Below are positions 1 to 10,251 of a stretch of 64,000 bases of DNA, piece after piece. Within the stretch, counting starts at the first letter, position 1, and every line of letters begins with the position of its first letter. The stretch covers positions 689,760,420 through 689,824,419 of the forward strand of contig CM062813.1 of assembly GCA_031772625.1 (NCBI GenBank), in the 5' to 3' direction. A model generated the notes under the pieces. That model saw nothing but the letters and a program-made list of their open reading frames with translations, had not been told where the DNA came from and made no database searches. A program made the position numbers and the translations under genes. The DNA comes from Pinus tabuliformis. Lineage: Eukaryota > Streptophyta > Pinopsida > Pinales > Pinaceae.

Positions 1-1052
1 CATCAAGAGCATTCACACATTAACACAGTATGTAACCCGGGGAAAGCATCTCGCTAAAAACCCCAACTATCTGTATATTAATGATTGAGACCATGTAACA
101 TTACAAAGTACAATGCTTATCACAAGCAATCCAGTACCAGCTCCACCTGTTACACACAATACAACTCAGATCTGATCTCCAAATCTATTCCACTGCTTGC
201 CTGCCTCCACTGCTCAATACCTGCTCAAGAACTGATGAGAATGGATCACCAAACTCGTATTTCACCTCAAAATAATCACTCACACTTTGTTGGACGTGAG
301 CAAAGGCTACAATACTGGGCAAATACGTGAGCAAACTCATTGGCATACTCAATCCCTTGATTGTGCAAGATCTGGTGCACAACTATAGTCACAACTGATA
401 GCAATCTGATTCTTTACCACCTGTCCCTGTTGAACTGAACATGCACTGACATGCAACTGAGTTAACTGATGTATTCTATAGTTGTATTATGAGTTAATAA
501 TTAGTATAACAACTCATCATTAGTCTATTTGCAGTTAGACTAATTACAACTAGTTTAACCAAGTCAAATTGAACACAACTCCATCAACTCCACAATCAAC
601 TCCACCAAACTCAACTGATTGAGTTCTAACTGAAGTCATGCATGCAACAACTCAATTGACTCATAAGAAAAGCGCATTTCCTTCTAACAGCTGCATGTGC
701 CACCTCTGTAGCTCAAACTGAAGTGCTCCAAGAGAATAAGATCAAGTTTATAGTCCAAATATTATTATGAGACAATAATATTTGACTTTTCTATTTTTGA
801 CAACCAGTCTAAAAATAGACTTTGATCACTCACACTGTGATCACTCACACTTTGATAAAAAATAGAAGTCCATCTATTTTTTCCAACTTGACCAATCATC
901 CATAAACAGCAACTTGCAATCCATAGACATGATCCATATGTCTAAAAATAGACATAGTCTAAAAATAAACTTGCGCCAAAAAAAGCCTGCAGGCCCACTT
1001 AGTGAAGGCGACTCTTTTCACTAAGCTCCATCATCTTGTTGCAATCTCAACA
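1..1052 (-). mobile_element. Copia LTR of an opposite-facing sister element (partial)
   Basis: This stretch is the reverse complement of the LTR at 5779-6936. The LTR start (TGTTGAGATTGCAACAAGAT on the minus strand) lies at 1052 and the copy runs leftward past the window edge. It differs from the 5779 LTR: it carries about 100 bp of extra sequence near 870-1000 and only about two or three 15-bp U3 repeat units instead of eight. It abuts position 1053, which is the interior of the plus-strand 5' LTR. The simplest reading is that a minus-strand sister element inserted into that LTR and that this is its 5' LTR. Its primer-binding site and body would then lie left of the window. Confidence 0.85.
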
Positions 1053-1997
1053 TTAGACTGGCTGTCAAAAATAGAAAAGTCAAATATTATTGTCTCATAA
1101 TAATATTTGGACGATAAACTTGATCTTATTCTCTTGGAGCACTTCAGTTTGAGCTACAGATGTGGCCCATGCAGCTGTCAGAAGGAAGTATGCTTTTCTT
1201 ATGAGTCAGTTGAGTTGTTGCATGCATGACTTCAGTTAGAACTCAATCAGTTGAGTTTGGTGGAGTTGATTGTGGAGTTGATGGAGTTGTGTTCAGTTTG
1301 ACTTGGTTAAACTAGTTGTAGTTAGTCTAACTGCAGATAGACTAATGATGAGTTGTTAAACTAATTATTAACTCATAATACAACTATAGAATACATCAGT
1401 TAACTCAGTTGCATGTCAGTGCATGTTTAGTTCAGCAGGGACAGGTGTTAGAGAATCAGATTGCTATCAGTTGTGACTATAGTTGTGCATCAGATCTTGC
1501 ACAATCAAGGGATTGAGTATGCCAATGAGTTTGCTCATGTATTTTCCCAGTTTGTAGCCTGTGCTCATGTCCAACAGAGCGTGAGTGATTCTTTGGAGGT
1601 GAAATACGAGTTTGGTAGACCATTCTCATTCAGTTCTTGAGCAGGTATTGAGCAGTGGAGGCAAGCAAGCAGTGGAATAGATTTGGAGATCAGATCTTAG
1701 CTGTATTGCGTGTAACAGGTGGAGCTGGTACTGGATTGCTTGTGATAAGCATTGTACTTTGTAATGTTACATGGTCTCAATCATTAATATACAGATAGTG
1801 TGGGGTTTTTAGCGATATGCTTTCCCTGGGTTACATACTGTGTTAATGTGTGAATGCTCTTGATGTTTTATTGTTATTGATGCTGCTATATTGATGATCA
1901 ACATAGAGGAGCTTATGTATTGTGTATCTATTCCGCAATAGTACATGATCAGGATAACCTCTGTTGAATATGTGTTAAATTATTCAAAATTTCTACA
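1053..1997 (+). repeat. 5' LTR of the copia element, first 213 bp missing
   Basis: It aligns with the 3' LTR from position 5992 onward and ends TTTCTACA at 1997. The first 213 bp of the LTR (U3, including the 15-bp minisatellite) are absent here because the sister LTR at 1-1052 interrupts it. The sequence TTAGA at 1053-1057 is the expected target-site duplication; its partner should lie outside the window. Confidence 0.88.
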
Positions 1998-2105
1998 TTG
2001 TATCAGAGCTAGATGATTTGTAGAAAAAGTTTCTACATGGTATCAGAGCTGCTTGATTTGTAGAAGAGATTTTTACAGGATATCAAGCGAGGATTGATCA
2101 TCAGA
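1990..2105 (+). promoter_or_regulatory. Primer-binding site, triplicated in 40-bp steps
   Basis: Just after the LTR end at 1997 lies TTGTATCAGAGC (1998-2009). Forty bases on comes a perfect initiator tRNA-Met site, TGGTATCAGAGC (2038-2049), preceded by its own TTTCTACA copy. A third, decayed unit (about 2070-2105) reads ACAGGATATCAAGC. The LTR/PBS junction has therefore been copied in tandem with a 40-bp period. The second unit has the better primer match but is not adjacent to the true LTR end. Confidence 0.8.
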
Positions 2106-2189
2106 TCTACTATTCAGGAAGTGTTTACATTTTATTTCTTCAGGCAGAGTCTATAATCGGGCCAGGTAGCCTCTGGATTCATCCTTCCT

Positions 2190-3225
2190 TTGGAAGGTGA
2201 GATATCTAGTGAATGCCCATACAGTCAATCTCTGTACGAGAAATATTGTGTTCTCACGAATTTTAGATCGGAAGCAGTTGAGTTTGAGTTGGTGGAAATC
2301 GAATTTGCAGCAGTGTTGTTGAAATGTCTTTCAACGGATTGCAAATGTTATTCCAAAGCAAGAGCGACCTGGCGCTCAAGGATAAACTCAGAAACAATAA
2401 AGGTGAGAATGGATCTTCATCAAAGGTATTTGATGAAGAGAATTGCGCTTTGGCTGCCAAAGCAAAGAAGGGGAAGAACAAGAAAGCTTCTCATTCCGGT
2501 GCGAAAGGCAAGAAGGAGGACATGTCCAAGGTGAAGTGTTTTCACTGTCACCAGCACGGACACTATGCCACTAATTGTCCGCAGAAGAAGAAGAACAAGC
2601 AGGTTGTTGGATTTGCAGCAGGAGAGGCTCTAGCCTCACAGTTTGAGCTTGATTTTTCATTGATTGCATGCTTGGTTTCAAGTGTGATGGGATCAGTGTG
2701 GTTCTTGGACAGTGGTGCGTCTTTTCACATGATGGGAGATAGAGATTTGTTCTCTGATCTGGAGGACAAAGATCTTGGAGTGCACATCGAGATGGGCGAT
2801 GATGGCAGATACAGTGTGACCGGTATCGGTACCATTTCCTTTGAGAGGGAGTTTGGTAAACCCTTCGTATTGAAGGAAGTCATGCATGTTTCAGGATTGA
2901 CGAAGAATCTCATCTCAGCGGCGATGTTAGAAGACAAGGGGTATGATGTTGTTTTCAACGAGGGAAAGGCTTTCCTGCGCAGCAAGACAACTGGTGAGAC
3001 CCGGAAGATAGGGGTTCGAGTGAGGAACCTTTATCAGTTGCATGTAGATGGATGCGCAGCAATGGCAAGCAAGGCAGAAGGATTGGTGAGCCGGGATGAT
3101 GGTGAGTTGTGGCATAGGAGATTGGGTCACCTTCACCATGGAACCTTGAAGATACTGCAGCAGATCACTACAGGGCTTCCTAAAGGCACACTTGCGCAGT
3201 CATATCAGTGAAAGGGGTGTACTTT
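2190..3225 (+). pseudogene. Copia gag C-terminus (zinc knuckle), protease and pre-integrase domain
   Basis: The readable frame is 2324-3211. It begins with a lysine-rich tail of gag, then a CCHC zinc knuckle (CFHCHQHGHYATNC, about 2536-2578) that binds retroelement RNA. The aspartic protease follows, with the catalytic DSGAS motif at about 2708-2722. The GAG-pre-integrase segment has the HRRLGHLHHG motif near 3112-3141. A TGA stop at 3209-3211 replaces a cysteine codon of the integrase HHCC zinc site, and the frame shifts a few bases later. Only about 230 bp of sequence lie between the primer-binding region and the gag tail, so roughly the first three quarters of gag are deleted. Confidence 0.9.
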
Positions 3226-3932
3226 GGGAAGTTTGTGAAAGCCACCTTTCACGAGAAGGATAGTCGCGCCACGACGATCCTTGAGAGAATTCACACAGAC
3301 GTGTGTGGACCTTTCTCAGTTGCTTCAGGTATTATGTGATTTTTGTTGATTATTTCTCTCGTAAGTGCTGGATCTTCTTCATGCAGAAGAAGAGCGAGAC
3401 ATATTCAAAGTTCTGTGAATTCAAAGCACTGGTCGAGAAGGAGTCGGGGAAGAAGGTGAAGGCTCTTAGGAGCGATAATGGTGGTGAATACATCTTGGAC
3501 GAGTTCAAGGATTTCTGCAAGGTAGAAGGGATTCGTAGAGAGCTCATAGCTCCCCATAACCTACAGCAGAACGGGGTAGCTGAGCGGAAGAACAAAACGA
3601 TTGTGGGTGCTGCACGGGCAATGTTGCATGATCAGGGCCTACCCCTTCACTTGTGGGCGGAAGCATGCAATACAACAGTTTATGTGCAGAACCGTTGTCC
3701 TCATAGGATACTTGGCATGAGTACACCTGAGGAGACTTATTCTGGTAAGAAGCCTGATCTTTCTCATTTGAGGATTTTTGGTGCTAACGTTTACATGCAT
3801 GTGACGAAGGATGCCAGGAAGAAGTTGGAGCCGACCGCAGAGGTTGGGATATTTGTGGGGTACACTGATACGCCCCACAACTATCGTGTGTATTTGCAGA
3901 CAGTGGTAAAACTGTTGTGCGACGGGATATAA
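3212..3932 (+). pseudogene. Copia integrase core, frameshifted
   Basis: This is the integrase that would join element cDNA to the host chromosome. The DDE core is visible: first Asp in HTDVCGPF (about 3292-3315), second in SDNGGEY, and Glu in NGVAERKN (about 3571-3594). The C-terminal GKKPDLSHLRIFG motif follows near 3745. The first Asp and the rest lie in different frames, with breaks near 3226 and 3330. Another one-base shift near 3898 moves the frame to DSGKTVVRRDIKF. With at least three lesions the protein cannot be made whole. Confidence 0.9.
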
Positions 3933-5784
3933 AATTTCAGGAGGAGAAAGCCATGAAGTGTTTGCTTGAGAGGGAGCTACAATTGCATGCAGATGAGGAG
4001 CTATTAGTTCCTAAGGATGAGCTTCAGGATGGGATCAGGCACAGGACGAGGTTCATGGAGTGGAAGAGACCACTCATGCAGCGCCAACCATCAGAGGGCG
4101 AAAGCGCTTGACAGAAGCTGAGCGACTGGCTCAAGATGCAGAGAAAGTTGTAGGACCACCTACAGCCCAACGCAGGCAGAGACAGTCACCTGATCGGTAC
4201 ACTGGATACATGGCTCTGATGAGCAAGTGTGTTGTGACTGAGCCATCCTCTTTCGAGGAAGCTGTGGAGGATCCTGCATGGGTAGACGCCATGGTGGAAG
4301 AGTATGATTCTATTGTCAGAAACAGTGCATGGGAGATTGTTCCTAGACCGGAAGGGAAATCAGTGGTGGGTTCGAGATGGATCTACAAGTTCAAGCAGGC
4401 AGCTGACGAGAGTGTGGAGAAGTACAAGGCAAGATTTGTTGCCCGAGGCTTTTCACAAATAGAGGGGATCGATTATGAGGAGACCTTTGCACCTGTCGCA
4501 AGGTATTCTTCCATACGGACGATTCTTGCTCTCTCAGCGCAGATGGGATGGCACATTCATCAGATGGATGTGAAGACTGTGTTCCTCAATGGATTCATTG
4601 AGGAGGCGTACATTGAGCAGCCCGAAGGCTTTGAGGTCTTCAGCAGCGAGTCGCATGTGTGCAGGCTCAAGAGAGCGTTGTATGGGTTGAAGCAAGCACC
4701 ACGTGCTTGGTACACACGGATAGACAACTATTTCACAGGACTTGGATTCTCCAAGAGCGAGGCGGATCCTAACCTATACCAGATTGTGGTGGAGGGTAAG
4801 TTGCTTATCATTGTACTGTATGTTGATGATTTGATTCTAACGGGTGATGAGTTGTTGATACTGTCATGCAAGAAGGATCTTGCTACAGAGTTTGAGATGA
4901 AGGACTTGGGCCTCCTTCACTATTTCCTAAGATTGGAAATATGGCAGTGCAATGGTGGACTGTTTGTTTCTCAGGGCAAGTATGCTCGGGAGATACTGGA
5001 GAAGTTCAACATGCATGGCTGCAAGCCTGTTGATACTCCTCTTCCTGGAGGTTGGAGGAAGGAGGATGCCACTTCGGGAGAAGAAGTGGATGCCACTGTT
5101 TATCGACAATTGGTGGGGTCGTTGATGTATTTGGTCAATACACGACCTGATATATGCTATGCAGTTAACCAGCTTTCAAAAGCTATGGTTAAGCCTACCA
5201 AGCTCTTCTGGAAGGCGGGCAAGCATGTATTGCGCTACTTGAGAGGCACATCGGGATATGGTTTGTGGTACAGACAGGAGGATGAGGTGAAGCTATGTGG
5301 CTTCACGGATGCAGATTGGGCAGGGAGCGCAACGGATAGAAAGAGCACATCAGGAGGGGTCTTCAGTATTGGATCGACAACAGTTTCTTGGTACAGCAGG
5401 AAGCAGAGATCCGTGGCACTCAGTTCAGCGGAGGTCGAGTATATGGCAGCAAGTTTGGCTGCATGCGAGGCTATATGGATGAGGAAGATCCTGGTTGGTT
5501 TGTTCGGTTCTCATTTGGATCCTACTGTGATTTACTGTGATAACCAGAGTTGCATTAAACTCTCGGCTAATCCTGTATTTCATGATAGATCTAAGCATAT
5601 TGACATCAGGTACCATCATATCAGAGATTGTGTGCAGCGGAGGATCATTTTGTTTTCATACATTCCAACGGAGGATCAGGATGCTGATATTCTGATGAAG
5701 GCTCTCACCAGGAGCAAATTCGAGTACCACCGAGGTAAGATAGGGGTTTCTGATAATCCATATCTTGTCGAGAGGGAGTGTTGA
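3917..5784 (+). pseudogene. Copia reverse transcriptase and RNase H
   Basis: The longest open stretch of the window is 4060-5784. It encodes the copia RT (RVT_2 family) from about SWEIVPRP-type sequence near 4330, through WIYKFKQAADESVEKYKARFV spaced over 4378-4440, the QMDVKTVFLNG block (first catalytic Asp) near 4560, and YVDDLILTGD (catalytic Asp pair) near 4819. RNase H follows, with TDADWAGS (about 5308), SSAEVEYMA (about 5424) and CDNQS (about 5536). The ORF ends six bases into the 3' LTR, as is usual in this family. The upstream linker (3917-4111) is in a different frame, so the domain is separated from the integrase. RT and RNase H look intact, but the sequence near SRWIYK has no obvious start of its own. 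Confidence 0.93.
5771..5778 (+). promoter_or_regulatory. Polypurine tract of the copia element
   Basis: The purine run AGAGGGAG lies directly before the 3' LTR start (TGTTGAGATT at 5779). It is the expected primer site for plus-strand DNA synthesis. Confidence 0.85.
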
Positions 5785-6936
5785 GATTGCAACAAGATGA
5801 TGGAGCTTAGTGAAAAGAGTCGCCTTCACTAAGTGGGCCCGCAGGCAAATTATGGCGCAAGTTCTATTTTTGATCACAGTGTGGATGATCACAATGTGGG
5901 TGACCAAAGTGTGAGTGATCATAATGTGGGTGACCAAAGTGTGGGTGACCAAAGTGTGGGTGACCACAGTGTGGGTGATCAAAGTCTATTTTTAGACTGG
6001 CTGTCAAAAATAGAAAAGTCAAATATTATTGTCTCATAATAATATTTGGACTATAAACTTGATCTTATTCTCTTGGAGCACTTCAGTTTGAGCTACAGAT
6101 GTGGCCCATGTAGCTGTCAGAAGGAAGTACACTTTTCTTATGAGTCGGTTGAGTTGTTGCATGCATGACTTCAGTTAGAACTCAATCAGTTGATTTTGGT
6201 GGAGTTCATTGTGGAGTTGATGGAGTTGTGTTCAGTTTGACTTGGTTAAACTAGTTGTAGTTAGTCTAACTGCAGATAGACTAATGATGAGTTGTTAAAC
6301 TAATTATTAACTCATAATACAACTATAGAATACATCAGTTAACTCAGTTGCATGTCAATGCATGTTTAGTTCAGCAGGGACAGGTGTTAGAGAATCAGAT
6401 TGCTATCAGTTGTGACTATAGTTGTGCATCAAATCTTGCACAATCAAGGGATTGAGTATGCCAATGAGTTTGCTCATGTATTTGCCCAGTTTGTAGCTTG
6501 TGCTCACGCCCAACAGAGCGTGAGTGATTCTTTGGAGGTGAAATACGAGTTTGGTAGACCATTCTCATTCAGTTCTTGAGCAGGTATTGAGCAGTGGAGG
6601 CAGGCAAGCAGTGGAATAGATTTGGAGATCAGATCTTAGCTGTATTGTGTGTAACAGGTGGAGCTGGTACTGGATTGCTTGTGATAAGAATTGTACTTTG
6701 TAATGTTACATGGTCTCAATCATTAATATACAGATAGTGTGGGGTTTTTAGCGAGATGCTTTCCCCGGGTTACATACTGTGTTAATGTGTGAATGCTCTT
6801 GATGTTTTATTGTTATTGATGCTGCTATATTGATGATCAACGTAGAGGAGCTTATGTATTGTGTATGTATTCCGCAATAGTACATGATCAGGATAATCTC
6901 TGTTGAATATGTGTTAAATTATTCCAAATTTCTACA
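5779..6936 (+). repeat. 3' LTR of the copia element, complete
   Basis: The LTR runs from TGTTGAGATT (5779) to TTTCTACA (6936), 1158 bp with TG...CA ends. It matches 1053-1997 over all but its first 213 bp, and matches 1-1052 in reverse. Its U3 holds a 15-bp minisatellite (5871-5985). The next bases (TGTGGTATTAATAA) belong to the 165-bp repeat into which the element inserted. Confidence 0.93.
5871..5985 (+). repeat. 15-bp minisatellite in the LTR U3
   Basis: Eight back-to-back units follow the pattern TGAYCANARTGTGGG, seven complete and a final shortened one. The units read, for example, TGACCAAAGTGTGGG at 5931 and 5946. The inverted LTR at about 812-855 has only two or three such units, so copy number varies between sister LTRs. 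The position upstream of the transcribed part of the LTR would suit an enhancer-like array, but that is inference. Confidence 0.9.
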
Positions 6937-7050
6937 TGTGGTATTAATAATCCATGATATTGGCCCGTGGTATTGTAGCAAAGCCTATTTACAAGTTAAT
7001 AATATCCATGGTAAAGTGGGGGTGAATATCCATGGTTAAGAATCTTGTCA
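6937..7050 (+). repeat. Isolated part of the 165-bp tandem repeat
   Basis: The sequence from GTGGTATTAATAATCCATG to AAGAATCTTGTCATA matches the repeat units at 8850-9466. It lies between the copia 3' LTR and the 7051-8849 insert, so it is a displaced unit of the same array. Confidence 0.85.
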
Positions 7051-8849
7051 TACATATATATATATATATATTTGTGAATTACACTTTTTATTAATTGTCA
7101 AAAGGTTTTACATGCAACATCAAAAAACTAGTGATCTCACCCCGATAAAGTTGGTTGACCATATCATTACAAAACATCCAAAATAAACTAAGGGCTTACT
7201 GCCCATATTCGAGAAGGTCAAAGACACCAAAAAACTTGCAAAATACATAGCACCCCAGTCACCATGACTATTCATCGGAAGTGATGGACACAGGATTATC
7301 AAGCCCTGTCCCTAGTGGGGGGTGGGTGATACTGGTAATCTACATGTTGTTCTAGATGAGTCACCCTTGCTTCCAAATTGTCCAGTTTTTCCGACAACAG
7401 ATTTTTTCCATGTCATACAACAACCACATGCTCATGAAGGTGGCATTGGAAGTATTGTAGTTGCTGCCATCACAACCTCATGTTCTTCCCGGCGAGTCTT
7501 GTCCTGAGCTTCCAACATTGCCTGAACATAATGCATTGATATCCTGGAAGAGGTCACATGACGAGGACTCCCACGCCCAGCAGGGCTCCTGCGACCACCC
7601 CTGCCGCTATGATGGGTGGATCCACTGCCACGACCATGACCCCCACAAGAATGTCTATCCCCTCTACACCACGACCAGCCTTCACACCCCCACATTGAAC
7701 ATTTCCCTCATAACGAGGCGTAGCAAGGGAGGCTTTGACCCAATGCAAGGACCTCGAAGTCATATATATCTTTTCTCCAGCCTCACCAGCACCACCAAAG
7801 AACCAACAGGCATGAATATAGACAATTAAAATTCATTCACCTCGAAACCATGTCAAACCTCCCAGGGAGTGCACCGACCCTTCAACCAGACGACTTGTAA
7901 CCACACCAAGAGGAGTAACAGGGAGATTTCCTTTCCTAAATCGCCATTCACTTTCAAATTCACAATTTATCCCCCTTAACCAGACTTCACTCCACCAATT
8001 CCTATCAATCCATTGTGCATTCGTGCACCAGACACCCAACCTCCACAGATTCCACCACAAATAGTATTCCCCCCACTGCCAGAGATCCCAAGCAATCTTA
8101 TAGCACTGACAAACCTGCGGGGTCGTCTCTTTACCGCAACCAGGAGGAAGAGCTCCTCAGCTTACCAAAGTTCATTAGGCACCCTGAACACTAACACAGT
8201 AACCTTCCAAACTAAAAATTTAAGCAAAGGAGAGACAATTCTCTAGAACATTGAACAAGCCAAAACCCAGTATGCAAATGTGAATATTGAGCCTAAAAAC
8301 TGGTAATACCCCCAAAGAACCCCATGCACAATCCACCAGAGCAACACTTGATCTTGATAAAACTGGTTCAACACCCACACCACCCTAGCCTTGTTCAAAG
8401 ACCAATATACAGAGAATCTAGACAGTTGAATGCACCATGAACAAAAAAAATTTAAGATGAGCAAACTTACCAAAAGGACCCCGCCACCTTGGAGTCCAGG
8501 TTTGCCTAGATTGTTAGAGTCTCCTGGATTCCTGTCTATACCATAGCCGACATGCACCAACTTTCTTTCGAGACCCCACTGGTATACAAAAGGTGTTGCA
8601 AAGCTTGTTTCAACAACGACTTCATCTTCGAATGTTTTGTCGTGGCTTATTCCCAATCTCTTATACCCATCTTGTTGTACCGCCACCATTCCAGAGGGGC
8701 TAAACTGTCACACACTTGCAGAATTAATGAAACAATGTTGGGGGCGGCTCACCTTCCCTCCCACCACATTGAATTAAGCTTCGAGTCATGTCTCCACGTG
8801 GGAGTGATCGTCTATCCAACTGTCCTCCTGGGCACGCACCCCCATAATG
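7051..8849. other. Unrecognised 1.8-kb insert splitting the 165-bp repeat
   Basis: The insert opens with an (AT)n run (7053-7071) and closes near CACCCCCATAATGG (about 8850). It is richer in C and G than its flanks. Minus-strand open stretches lie at 8243-8689 (148 codons), 7833-8060 and 7432-7695, and the last reads arginine-rich then EEHEVVMAATTILP. None match a family I know. It may be a decayed gene fragment or transposon. I see no LTR pair or clear terminal repeats. Confidence 0.4.
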
Positions 8850-9466
8850 GTATTTTTATAAAATATTTTGATTGTGAAATAAGTTATGATTTTTTGGCAT
8901 GTGGTATTGATAAGCAATGATTTTAGCCCATGGTATTGTAACAAAGCTTATTCACAAGTTCATAATATCAATGACAAATCCAGGGTGAACATCCATGGTT
9001 AAGAATCTTTTCATATTGTTATAAAATATTTTGATTGTGAAACAAGTTATGTTTTTTGGGCATGTGGTATTGATAAGTAGTGGTATTGACCCATGGTATT
9101 GTAACAAAACTTATTTATAGAGTTAATAATATCCATGGTAAAGTGAGGGTGAATATCCATGGTTAAGAATATTTTCATATTGTTATAAAGTATTTTGATT
9201 GTAAAATAAGTTATGTTTTTTTGGGCATGTGGTATTGATAAGCCATTGTATTAGCCCATTGTATTGTAACAAAGCCTAGTTTTTACTAGTTAATAATATC
9301 CACGGTAAAGTTCAGGTGAATATCCATGGTTAAGAATCTTGTCATATTGTTATAAAATATTTTGGTTGTGAAATAAGTTATGGTTTTTGGGCATGTGGTA
9401 TTAATAAGCCATGGTATTGGTCCATAATATTTTAACAAAACCTATTCACAAGTTAATAACTAAATC
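8850..9466 (+). repeat. 165-bp tandem repeat, about 3.7 copies
   Basis: The block TTATAAAATATTTT recurs at about 8856, 9019, 9183 and 9350, giving periods of 163, 164 and 167 bp. Each unit contains GGCATGTGGTATTGATAAG, CCCATGGTATTGTAACAAA and TAATATCCATGGTAAAG. The last unit is cut short at about 9466. The units have diverged moderately, so the array is not recent. Confidence 0.9.
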
Positions 9467-10137
9467 AAAATATAACAAATTGAATTTTATTATTTTTATT
9501 GCTTTAACTTTTTACTATTAATTGAGCCAACATTTAAATGTTTGCACTCATCCACCATATCACTTTTAACTCTTTTTTTTTTTTAAGCCTACATTTAAAA
9601 TTGTTTACATACTTACATTATACCTACATGTTTTTTTTCAGAGAAAAAAGCGCCATAGATTATATTAAGTCAGTATAAAAACCATGATTAGATACAAAAG
9701 GATGACTTGAACAACCCCATATCAAGACATCATTGAGAAAAAGCACACAAGAGGGATGATAGATAGCACAGCTAAACATGGAGACTGTGGAAAAAAGAGC
9801 AGACCAATGTTCAAAACTTCTATGAGATGGATCCAGATCGAGAGAGGCAGAACTCATCGATACATATGCCTATCATCATAATCATTGAGAAAAAAACAAA
9901 GACCACATATAGCCAAGCCCAAACTTGAGGCCTGTTTTCTTGGAACAGAGTCAAAAATTGAGTTGATGCGGAGCAATTAACAATATAAATCAAATTATTA
10001 TTTCTATTAGAAATGCCAAGCCTAATTTCAATGTGTTCAAAAGTACTCATGTTCCATACATTTCTCCCTTCAAGAACAAGTTTGGAAGGTGATTATAACA
10101 TATTTAAATGACTATGAAGCCATAATTTTTTGGCTTA
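9467..10137. other. AT-rich sequence without a recognised feature
   Basis: There are poly-T runs at about 9577-9588 and 9631-9638, and no credible ORF. The part after 9640 has a more balanced composition and could be the end of a minus-strand retroelement whose poly-A tail appears here as poly-T, but I cannot confirm it. Confidence 0.3.
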
Positions 10138-10251
10138 TGTTATAGCCTAAATCTACCTCAGGCTGAAAAAGGCAGGTCTAGGGTAACATCAAACCATGCT
10201 TAACCTGGTAGCTAGCCCTACCAGGTCGGGAGAGGGCTCTCTCCTTGTCAA
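10138..10251 (-). repeat. Dispersed terminal module, copy 1
   Basis: It starts TGTTATAGCCTAAATC (10138) and includes GGGTAACATCAAACCA, a hairpin (ACCTGGTAGCTAGCCCTACCAGGT is split here as ACCTGGTAG, CTAG, CCCTACCAGGT) and GAGAGGGCTCTCTCC. The reverse complement of 19603-19713 matches it closely over about 108 bp, and a more distant copy opens the unit at 54299. On the minus strand it ends in TAACA, as do the other two. It lies 3' of the minus-strand ORF and integrase fragment at 11590-15090, so it may be the 3' terminus of that element. Confidence 0.7.

Larger units (their letters stand above)
1053..6936 (+). mobile_element. Ty1/copia LTR retrotransposon, Tork/Tnt1-like, decayed
   Basis: The element has a 5' LTR (1053-1997, truncated), primer-binding sites for initiator tRNA-Met, a copia-order polyprotein (nucleocapsid, protease, integrase, RT, RNase H), a polypurine tract (5771-5778) and a complete 3' LTR (5779-6936, TG...CA). 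Integrase before RT defines the copia superfamily. The internal region is only about 3.8 kb because most of gag is missing. Stops and frameshifts break the polyprotein, so it cannot move on its own. The two LTRs look nearly identical by eye, which suggests this is one of the younger insertions here. It sits in the 165-bp repeat that resumes at 6937. Confidence 0.93.

Noticed and set aside
5833..6039. A 68-codon plus-strand frame rich in repeated VGDQS/VGDHS units
   Set aside because: It is the translation of the 15-bp LTR minisatellite; a 15-bp unit leaves every frame open, so openness is not evidence of a gene.
8243..8689. 148-codon minus-strand gene
   Set aside because: Tryptophan- and leucine-rich reading with no family motif, no clear start and no neighbouring exons; left as part of an unassigned insert.
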